Assembly (NCBI GenBank): GCA_903927415.1
Contig: CAIYMZ010000006.1
Coordinates: forward strand, 1 to 7,200
Length of the DNA stretch: 7,200 nucleotides
DNA from: an uncultured Alphaproteobacteria bacterium
GTDB taxonomy: Bacteria; Pseudomonadota; Alphaproteobacteria; Rickettsiales; UBA1997
Direction: 5' to 3'
Below are positions 1-4,865 of this stretch, in pieces. Position 1 is the first letter of the stretch, and each line of letters opens with the position of its first letter. A program made the translations under genes and the position numbers. The notes under the pieces are model-generated. The model did not search any database and had not been told where the DNA came from. It saw only the letters and a program-made list of their open reading frames with translations.

Positions 1-1
1 C

Positions 2-90
2 CTTGTCATTCCCGCGAAGGCGGGAATCCAGAAAGTTAAAACGAACGCTGATTTAGTTTTCTGGATTCCCGCCTTCGCGGGAATGACAAG
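2..90. repeat. Long perfect inverted repeat with nested palindromes (MITE-like intergenic repeat)
   Basis: Bases 2-34 are the exact reverse complement of bases 58-90 (33 bp, no mismatch), separated by 23 bases. With two G-T pairs allowed, the stem extends inward to 40/52. Each arm also holds its own 8-bp stem: ATTCCCGC, a 4-base loop, then GCGGGAAT, at 8-27 and 65-84. Each arm therefore fits the pattern ATTCCC-N8-GGGAAT, formally the same as the neisserial dRS3 core. Repeats of the type GTCATTCCCGCGAAGGCGGGAATCC are widespread in proteobacterial genomes as dispersed short elements. It lies 27 bases past the stop of the minus-strand exonuclease gene, so its transcript could fold there and stabilise or end the mRNA, although no T-run follows the stem. 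No open frame or transposase is visible. The outer edge may lie just beyond base 1. Confidence 0.9.
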
Positions 91-117
91 AGGCACAAAT
101 TATTTCAAACAACCACC

Positions 118-921
118 TCACCACTCCCGCAAAAATTCTCCAAAATGTTTTTTCTCTGTCGATTTTTTCTCCAAAAATTTTCGCAAATCTTCTTTGCACT
201 GCACAAACGAGTTGTGCGACATTGTGCCAGTATGCTGCTGGTAAGTGAGATATAGCAAATAGGTGTTAAGCACATCAGTTTCGCAATAGTCGCGAATTTC
301 TTGCAGGCGGCTATCATCAAACATTTGCATCACTTGCGAACCATCGATGCCTAGCTTTCCCGGAAGACAAAAAGCTGCACAAAGCTCATTCATTTTTACT
401 CGCGCTGAAGCACCAAAATCAGAAAAGGCATCTGCCAAATCACAATGCCAATCAAGGCTGTAGCGCTGGTTATAATTATTCCATTTATCACCCAATTTGT
501 AGAGCCACGAAGCCTCAACCCCATGCTTCATCGCAGCATATTTCAACACCGGTAAATCAAAATTTTTACCGTTAAAGGTAACAAGACGTGAAAGATTTTT
601 TTTAAGATGCGAAAAAAATCCGCGCACCAGATCAACTTCTGAACTAGATAAATCACCACCTGAACGCAAATCAAGAATTTGATAAAATTCTTGACCGCTG
701 GAATCGCGAATAATTTTTGCTTCTAAAAAACTGATTGAAATTACTTGGTGAAATGGCTGACGTAAAAAAGAATTTTTTTGTTCGGTGATATCTAGATGAT
801 ATTTCGTTAAACCTTCGCGTAGCTCTTGTTTTGTGGCCTCAGGACGAGAAAGTAAATGTTTTGCCGCGGTTAAGTCTGGGACTGTTTCAATGTCAAAAAC
901 GAAAAGATTTTGGTGTTGCAT
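118..921 (-). CDS. Predicted PolB-like 3'-5' exonuclease (DnaQ fold, DNA_pol_B_exo2 family)
   Basis: This 267-residue protein belongs to the stand-alone exonucleases that resemble the proofreading domain of family B DNA polymerases; the polymerase part is absent. All three exonuclease motifs are visible. Exo I is FDIETVPD near residues 9-16 with acidic residues D10 and E12, Exo II is FNGKNFDLP near 116-124 with D122, and Exo III is YCETDVLNTY near 212-221 with D216. The stretch LPGKLGIDGSQV (187-198) is also typical of the family. It probably removes 3' nucleotides from DNA or RNA using two metal ions; its exact substrate is not known. Family members usually run 230-280 residues, so it looks complete. 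The last 25 or so residues are lysine-rich. The ATG at 921 matches the usual N-terminus, five residues before the first conserved strand, but has no Shine-Dalgarno match. It is divergent from the qor-like gene and stands alone. Confidence 0.9.
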   Translation of the reverse strand: MQHQNLFVFDIETVPDLTAAKHLLSRPEATKQELREGLTKYHLDITEQKNSFLRQPFHQVISISFLEAKIIRDSSGQEFYQILDLRSGGDLSSSEVDLVRGFFSHLKKNLSRLVTFNGKNFDLPVLKYAAMKHGVEASWLYKLGDKWNNYNQRYSLDWHCDLADAFSDFGASARVKMNELCAAFCLPGKLGIDGSQVMQMFDDSRLQEIRDYCETDVLNTYLLYLTYQQHTGTMSHNSFVQCKEDLRKFLEKKSTEKKHFGEFLREW

Positions 922-977
922 TTAGTGAAGTTTTAATTGGAATTTGCTGAACTCAAAAACTTAAATTTTAGAAAAAA
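922..977. promoter_or_regulatory. Divergent intergenic gap between exonuclease and qor-like genes
   Basis: These 56 AT-rich bases must hold the promoters of two divergent genes if neither is transcribed from elsewhere. A weak plus-strand candidate is TTGGAA (937-942) with TTAAAT (961-966) at 18-base spacing. It would start transcription only a few bases before the ATG at 978, giving a nearly leaderless message. No good minus-strand promoter is visible. Neither start codon has a Shine-Dalgarno match: the plus-strand ATG follows a run of A residues. The promoter boxes are a guess by eye. Confidence 0.3.
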
Positions 978-1946
978 ATGCAAGCAATTATTCTGCACAA
1001 AACTGGCGACGCTGGTCATTTAAAAATTGAAAAAGTTGAAGATCCCAAACCGAAAAGGGACGAAGTGTTAATTAAACACAGCGCAATTGGTGTAAATTTT
1101 TTTGATGTCGCTTTCCGTCGTGGTCAATATAAAATTGATAAAATGCCTGCTACTCTAGGCATGGAAGCCTGCGGAACTATTGAAGAAGTTGGATCTGGCG
1201 TTACAGAATTTAAAGTTGGTGAACGCGTTGCTTATGCCACTGGTGGACTTGGCGCCTATGCCGAAAAACGCGTGATCCACCAACGTCATTTGGTGGTTCC
1301 GCCGAAAGGTCTGACTGATATACAGGTTGCTGGCACGCTGTTTAAAGGCTTAACGGCACATGCCTTGCTATATCGCGTTTACATTTCCAAAAGAGCGAAA
1401 AAGATTTTGGTTCTTTCCGCCGCCGGTGGAGTCGGTCACATTCTCTGCCAATGGGCGAAATATTTGGGATTAGAAGTAATCGGCGCAGTCGGCTCTGATA
1501 ACAAAATTGCCCTAGCTAAAGCCAATGGCTGCGATCACGTTATCAATTACGCAACACAAAATCTTGTCGAAGAAATAGCGAAAATTACTGATCATGGAGG
1601 AGTCGGGTTGGTTTATGACGGAGTCGGAAAAGATACGTTGGAAAAATCTTTGCAATGCTTGTGGCCAATGGGGATGTGCGTAAGTTTTGGCGAATCTTCT
1701 GGCTCAGTTGAAAAATTTGATCTCAACCAACTGGTTGCCAATTCGCTTTACATCACGCGCCCGACGATGGCACTTTACAAATCAAATCGTATCGAACTTA
1801 CACTTTCTGCTAATGAAGTTTTTGCTGTAATTGAGAAGGGAATCATCAAGCCACAAATTACAAAATATGCCTTTCAAGATGTCGCGAAGGCACATCATGA
1901 CTTGGAAAACCGCACCACTACTGGATCGATTGTTTTAACTTTGTAG
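978..1946 (+). CDS. qor: Zinc-independent NADPH:quinone oxidoreductase (MDR superfamily, QOR type)
   Basis: This is a complete 322-residue medium-chain dehydrogenase/reductase, close to the 327 residues of E. coli QOR. The family transfers hydride from NADPH to quinones or other electrophilic carbonyl compounds in the cytoplasm. The N-terminal GroES-like domain carries GVNFFDVAFRRGQY (38-51) and GMEACGTIEEVGSGV (61-75), both characteristic of QOR. The Rossmann domain has the coenzyme loop AAGGVG (148-153), and YDGVGKDTLEKSL (213-225) and RPTMALY (261-267) fit the later family blocks. The catalytic-zinc ligands of alcohol dehydrogenases are missing, as expected for QOR. The ATG at 978 gives the normal N-terminus directly at the first strand; an A-run precedes it and there is no Shine-Dalgarno match. 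The gene converges with the lolC cluster, and its last 52 bases overlap a small antisense frame. The true substrate cannot be read from sequence, and a crotonyl-CoA-reductase-like or general enone reductase is possible. Confidence 0.88.
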   Translation: MQAIILHKTGDAGHLKIEKVEDPKPKRDEVLIKHSAIGVNFFDVAFRRGQYKIDKMPATLGMEACGTIEEVGSGVTEFKVGERVAYATGGLGAYAEKRVIHQRHLVVPPKGLTDIQVAGTLFKGLTAHALLYRVYISKRAKKILVLSAAGGVGHILCQWAKYLGLEVIGAVGSDNKIALAKANGCDHVINYATQNLVEEIAKITDHGGVGLVYDGVGKDTLEKSLQCLWPMGMCVSFGESSGSVEKFDLNQLVANSLYITRPTMALYKSNRIELTLSANEVFAVIEKGIIKPQITKYAFQDVAKAHHDLENRTTTGSIVLTL

Positions 1947-2059
1947 CGCTCGTCATCTTCTTTTGAGCTCCACTCTTGCAAATTTTTTTCTGCTAATTCG
2001 AGAAGTTCTTTTTCAGAAATTTCGAGTTGATCTTGTTTGGTTTTATTGAATTTATTCAT
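1895..2059 (-). CDS. Small 54-codon open frame overlapping the lolC stop; unrecognised
   Basis: An ATG at 2059 lies inside the last codons of the permease gene (TATGAATAA), and the frame runs 54 codons to a TGA at 1895-1897. An upstream GGAG (2070-2073) lies 10 bases before the ATG, and GAGG sits almost against it. The overlap plus the possible ribosome site suggest coupled translation as the last gene of the fnr-lolC cluster. The product is highly charged and probably helical at residues 10-30 (ISEKELLELAEKNLQEW), then has EWSSKEDDERY at 29-39. A W..xEDDxxY tail of this sort ends many small antitoxin-like proteins, but that resemblance is weak. The final 17 or so codons are the antisense of the oxidoreductase 3' end, so the frame may be a shortened gene that lost its own stop. 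No function can be assigned. It may also be chance coding. Confidence 0.45.
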   Translation of the reverse strand: MNKFNKTKQDQLEISEKELLELAEKNLQEWSSKEDDERYKVKTIDPVVVRFSKS

Positions 2060-3401
2060 ACCTCAAAATCTCCGCTGGGTTAGATTTGCTGGCGCGGTAG
2101 GCTGGATAAAGTGTGGCTAAAAAAGAAAGAACAAGTGCCATTCCAACAATCAAAACCACATCCGAAATAAAAATTTTTGACGGCAAGGTGGAGAGAAAAT
2201 AAATTGTTGGATTGAACAAAGTTGTGTCAGTTGCAGATTCAAGCCAGCCCTTGATGTTGTTGATGTTAGCGGAAAAAAGCACCCCGATTGCGAGACCTAA
2301 AAAAGTTCCGACAAATCCAATTGACGAGCCGCAAATCAGAAAAATTCTCATCACTGCAGCCTTGCTCATGCCAAGAGTTCGTAAGAGTGCGATGTTTTTA
2401 TTTTTGTCATTCACCAGCATGATCATGCTTGAAATAATGTTGAAGGCGGCGACTAAAATTATCAGAGCGAGAATCAAAAACATCACGGTGCTTTCAACTT
2501 TCAGAGCATCAATAAAGCTTGCATTGGCCTGCTGCCAATCGGTTGCGTAGAGAGAATTATTCACCCCCTTCGCGCCGCTAACGCGTTCGCCTTCTCGCTG
2601 AAAACGATCATTTAGATCGTTTTCTTTACGCTCGAAGCCCCCTAAATAGGGGGATCCTTTGCTTACCAAAATCTGAAAAAGCTGCGATTTTATTTCGTCC
2701 AATTTCGTCGCATCTTCCACAAAAATTTCGAGCGCAGAAATGGAATCAGGAAAACGAAAATGAATCTGTGCCATTTCAAAATTCATGAAAATTGTCGTCG
2801 AATCATACTCGTATAAACCGCTTTCGAACACCCCGGCGACCTCGTAAGTTTTAATGCGCGGAATGGCGCCAATGATGGTTTCGCTCGTTTCGGCAGAAAT
2901 AATTTTTAGTGGATCACCAATTTTTAAATTTAAATTTTGTGCAATCGCTGAGCCAATAATCACCGAATTTTTTTGTGCTAATTTTTCAATATTTCCGGCA
3001 GTGATATTTTCTGAAACCAGTTTTTTATTTTTTAAATCTTCGAGCCTGATGCCCTTGACGAGCCCGCCCAGATTCTTACTCGGAGTCGATAACATTGCCT
3101 GACTTTCAACGAGAGGATTCGTAAATTTTACGCCACGAATCTGCTGAATTTCGGCGCGCAATTTTTCGTAATCAGCAATTTGGTGATCGCGCGAATAGAT
3201 GGTTAAATGGGAATTAATTCCCAAAATTCGATTCACCAATTCGTAACGAAATCCATTCATCACTGACATCACGATGATGAGCGTAGCCACGCCAATCATG
3301 ATTCCAACGAAGGAAAAAATTGCGATGACGGAGATGAATCCTTCTTTGCGTTTTGATTTGAGGTAGCGGAAGGCGATTAGAAATTCGAGCTTGGAGAACA
3401 T
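2052..3401 (-). CDS. lolC: Lipoprotein-releasing ABC transporter permease, LolC/LolE family, with an in-frame insertion
   Basis: The LolCDE complex extracts lipoproteins from the inner membrane and hands them to LolA for delivery to the outer membrane. This 449-residue protein has the family layout: an N-terminal membrane segment (about 22-48, after the FRYLKSKRKEGFISVIA signature), a large periplasmic domain (about 50-300), and three membrane segments near 305-330, 348-378 and 412-432. It ends in LYPAYRASKSNPAEILRYE. Relatives are about 410-420 residues long. The excess matches residues 248-282, an insertion just before the conserved DWQQANASF segment (288-296). The ATG at 3401 overlaps the TAA of the reductase gene by one base (TAATG), with AAGGGG seven bases upstream, so translation is probably coupled. 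LolC and LolE cannot be separated with confidence here. The LolD ATPase gene, often next to lolC or lolE, is not in the window. Confidence 0.92.
   Translation of the reverse strand: MFSKLEFLIAFRYLKSKRKEGFISVIAIFSFVGIMIGVATLIIVMSVMNGFRYELVNRILGINSHLTIYSRDHQIADYEKLRAEIQQIRGVKFTNPLVESQAMLSTPSKNLGGLVKGIRLEDLKNKKLVSENITAGNIEKLAQKNSVIIGSAIAQNLNLKIGDPLKIISAETSETIIGAIPRIKTYEVAGVFESGLYEYDSTTIFMNFEMAQIHFRFPDSISALEIFVEDATKLDEIKSQLFQILVSKGSPYLGGFERKENDLNDRFQREGERVSGAKGVNNSLYATDWQQANASFIDALKVESTVMFLILALIILVAAFNIISSMIMLVNDKNKNIALLRTLGMSKAAVMRIFLICGSSIGFVGTFLGLAIGVLFSANINNIKGWLESATDTTLFNPTIYFLSTLPSKIFISDVVLIVGMALVLSFLATLYPAYRASKSNPAEILRYE
2563..2657 (-). repeat. Palindromic element inserted in frame inside the lolC-type gene
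   Basis: This block supplies permease residues of about 249-280 (GSPYLGGFERKEND through GAKGV), which have no counterpart in the family as I know it. It is unusually rich in self-complementary DNA. Bases 2638-2644 pair with 2647-2653 (CCCCCTA/TAGGGGG), and 2600-2609 pair with 2615-2624 (GAAAACGATC/GATCGTTTTC). AACGCGTT at 2580-2587 is a perfect palindrome, and CTTCG at 2568-2572 pairs with CGAAG at 2633-2637, closing the whole block. The CCCCC at 2564-2568 can alternatively pair with GGGGG at 2649-2653. The reading frame stays open through it and the residues are strongly charged. Rickettsia palindromic elements behave this way, but this sequence is not one I recognise. The edges are approximate to within about ten bases. 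Confidence 0.65.
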
Positions 3402-4408
3402 TACGAAACCCCTTTTGAAGTCGAATATTCGAAGTGAAAAACTTCATCCGGATGCACGATTTTTCTAATGTCATGAGCCGCAAGCGCGCTTTCAGCAAAG
3501 CCAGTCAGAATTAATTTTAATTTATTTTTGTAAGTCGCGATATCGCCGATGGCGTAGATGCCTTTTGCGGAAGTTTGCATTGTCGAAGCATCAACCTCGA
3601 TGTGATTTTTATGTAGGTTTAAGCCCCAATTGACGATAGGTCCGAGCTCCATTGCGAGGCCAAAAAATGGCAGCAAATAATCGGCTGCGATCTCTTTTAC
3701 ATTGCCGTCGAAATCTTTTACCAACACTGCTCTGAGCTTGCCATTGCTGCCGGCGAGAGCTTCGAGTTGGAACGGAATGACCAATTCAATTTTTCCTTCT
3801 GCGGATAGTTTTTTCATTTTGTCGGCGCTTTCGGGGGCGCAGCGAAATTTGTCGCGGCGATGCACAACGTAAACTTTTTTTGCAGTTTCAGAAAGGCTGA
3901 TTGCCCAATCAACTGCAGAGTCGCCGCCGCCGGCAATCACGACATTTTTTTCGGCAAATTCAGCTTTAGAGCGCACGGCGTAAAATACTGACTTTCCTTC
4001 AAATTCCTCAATACCTGCAAGAGGTGGACGATTGGGACCAAAGGCTCCACAGCCAGCAGCAATGATGATCGCTTTGCAATTTATTTGTGTGCCTTTTGAG
4101 GTCGTGACTAAAAAATTTCCGTCAGAATTTTTTACAATTTTTTCAACGCGTTGATTGAGATGGTAAGTTGGATTAAATGGCGCTGCTTGTGATTCGAGAA
4201 GCTCAATTAAATCACTCGCCAAAACTTTTGGATGAGCAGGAATATCGTAAATCGGCTTTTCTGGATAAAGTGCGCAACATTGTCCGCCAATGATTTCCAA
4301 CGTGTCAATGACATGAGATTTTATCTTGAGCATACCCGCCTCGAAAACAGAAAATAATCCAGCCGGACCAGCGCCGATGATGACTAGATCAGTATCATGA
4401 GTGTTCAT
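3401..4408 (-). CDS. Ferredoxin/flavodoxin--NADP+ reductase, thioredoxin reductase-like (type 2)
   Basis: This FAD enzyme moves electrons between NADPH and ferredoxin or flavodoxin in the cytoplasm, for example for iron-sulfur and radical enzymes. From the ATG at 4408 it has 335 residues, the usual length. Visible features are the FAD motif GAGPAG (12-17), GGQCCALYPEKPIYDIP (41-57), the NADPH-binding GGGDSAVDWA (160-169) with HRRDKFR (183-189), and the second FAD motif GIYAIGDIA (283-291). The CxxC redox pair of true thioredoxin reductases is missing, which separates it from TrxB. The tail FHFEYST matches recalled Rickettsia members closely. The frame is open upstream to an ATG at 4513, adding 35 basic residues. 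I prefer 4408 because family members begin just before the FAD strand and because it leaves room for divergent promoters, but neither start has a Shine-Dalgarno match. Its stop overlaps the permease start, so it leads that cluster. Confidence 0.92.
   Translation of the reverse strand: MNTHDTDLVIIGAGPAGLFSVFEAGMLKIKSHVIDTLEIIGGQCCALYPEKPIYDIPAHPKVLASDLIELLESQAAPFNPTYHLNQRVEKIVKNSDGNFLVTTSKGTQINCKAIIIAAGCGAFGPNRPPLAGIEEFEGKSVFYAVRSKAEFAEKNVVIAGGGDSAVDWAISLSETAKKVYVVHRRDKFRCAPESADKMKKLSAEGKIELVIPFQLEALAGSNGKLRAVLVKDFDGNVKEIAADYLLPFFGLAMELGPIVNWGLNLHKNHIEVDASTMQTSAKGIYAIGDIATYKNKLKLILTGFAESALAAHDIRKIVHPDEVFHFEYSTSKGVS
3409..3414 (-). promoter_or_regulatory. Shine-Dalgarno-like site for the permease gene
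   Basis: Read on the minus strand, AAGGGG lies inside the end of the reductase gene, seven bases before the permease ATG at 3401. It supports that start and a coupled TAATG stop-start junction. It is the best ribosome-binding match in the window. Confidence 0.6.
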
Positions 4409-4537
4409 TTTTTTAATTTTTTGTTGGGGGAAATTTTTGAATTTTTTACTTGCCGTCTTGCTTTTAAGCAAAGCAAAAATATTTTTCGCCGCGCTTTTTA
4501 AAAAGCTAAACATCAACTAAAAAACTCGGAACATCAC
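4409..4537. promoter_or_regulatory. Divergent intergenic region with short AT palindromes, or N-terminal extension of the reductase
   Basis: If the reductase starts at 4408, these 129 bases separate it from the divergent small membrane-protein gene and must hold promoters for both. They contain two near-adjacent symmetric sites: a 6-bp stem TTGCTT/AAGCAA with a 2-base loop at 4458-4471, and the perfect 14-base palindrome GCTTTTTAAAAAGC at 4493-4506. Dyads of this size in a divergent gap could be operator sites. Alternatively, the minus strand here codes for 35 extra lysine-rich residues of the reductase (start ATG 4513). No clear -35/-10 pair stands out by eye. Confidence 0.4.
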
Positions 4538-4795
4538 ATGTCTAGATCATCAACCATGCCAAAATATTTCGACAATCCAATCAAAATTCTTCATCACTTG
4601 AAAGCTGCCGGATTTACTGAAAAGCAAGCTGAAGCGCAGGTAGAAGTTTTTACGGATTACATTGATCACAATTTGGTAACAAAGAAAGATATGAAAAATT
4701 CTTTAAAAGAATTGGAGCTCAGACTCACCATTAAAACCGCTGCCATCGTCGGTTCAATCGTTGGATTTTTTTCACTAATCGAAAAGTTTTTTTAA
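4538..4795 (+). CDS. Small coiled-coil, C-terminally membrane-anchored protein (CCDC90/DUF1640-like)
   Basis: This 85-residue protein has the layout of the bacterial CCDC90/DUF1640-like proteins, whose eukaryotic relatives are mitochondrial inner-membrane proteins such as MCUR1. Visible parts are an N-terminal helix with LKAAGFTEKQAEAQVEVF (about 22-39), the LVTKKDMKN linker (46-54) matching the usual LATKxDL pattern, a short charged helix KELELRLTIK (57-66), and one hydrophobic segment TAAIVGSIVGFF (67-78) at the C-terminus. The bacterial role is unknown. Short copies like this are common in proteobacteria and often lie near phage or toxin-like genes, but here the neighbours are ordinary. 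Two starts are possible: ATG 4538, or ATG 4556 (MPKYFDNP), which fits the family N-terminus better. Only a weak CGGA precedes the first. It lies 70 bases before metE on the same strand; whether they share a transcript is unclear. Confidence 0.75.
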   Translation: MSRSSTMPKYFDNPIKILHHLKAAGFTEKQAEAQVEVFTDYIDHNLVTKKDMKNSLKELELRLTIKTAAIVGSIVGFFSLIEKFF

Positions 4796-4804
4796 AAAAC
4801 TTTT
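4782..4804 (+). terminator. AT-only hairpin over the small gene's stop codon, followed by T residues (weak terminator candidate)
   Basis: AAAAGTTTTTT at 4782-4792 can pair with AAAAAACTTTT at 4794-4804, around the TAA stop at 4793-4795, and the T-run continues to 4806. The stem has a single G-C pair, so an intrinsic terminator here would be weak. It could equally be part of a run of A and T tracts with no role. Confidence 0.25.
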
Positions 4805-4865
4805 TTGGCAAGCCTGCCACCTTCTCGTTTTGCAAAGCCTTGCGTAAACTTCAAAAATCAAAAAT
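4796..4865 (+). other. metE leader region with two small hairpins sharing the loop AGCC
   Basis: The 70 bases before metE hold two short stem-loops: TGGCA/TGCCA at 4806-4819, and GCAA/TTGC at 4832-4843. Both have the 4-base loop AGCC. After them comes an A-rich tract running into the metE ATG with no Shine-Dalgarno match. TTGGCA (4805-4810) resembles a -35 box, but no -10 sits at the right distance. I compared the region by memory with the SAM-II, SAM/SAH and cobalamin riboswitches and saw no match; it is also too short for a cobalamin riboswitch. Confidence 0.35.

Noticed and set aside
2..90. CRISPR repeat pair
   Set aside because: The two copies are inverted rather than direct, only two exist, and no cas gene or spacer series is present.
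1947..2051. Bidirectional terminator between the convergent qor and lolC genes
   Set aside because: No stem of useful length with a following T-run was found on either strand; the region is better explained by the small open frame.
2212..2550. Plus-strand open frame of 112 codons inside the permease gene
   Set aside because: It is antisense to a clear LolC/E coding region and its product matches nothing I recognise; the residues simply mirror the hydrophobic codons of the permease.
3214..3498. Minus-strand 94-codon frame spanning the reductase-permease junction
   Set aside because: It is a shifted frame over two strongly supported genes whose own junction (TAATG) is neat and complete.
4796..4865. 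Riboswitch before metE (SAM-II, SAM/SAH or cobalamin type)
   Set aside because: The 70-base leader lacks the conserved cores I know for these classes and is too short for a cobalamin riboswitch.
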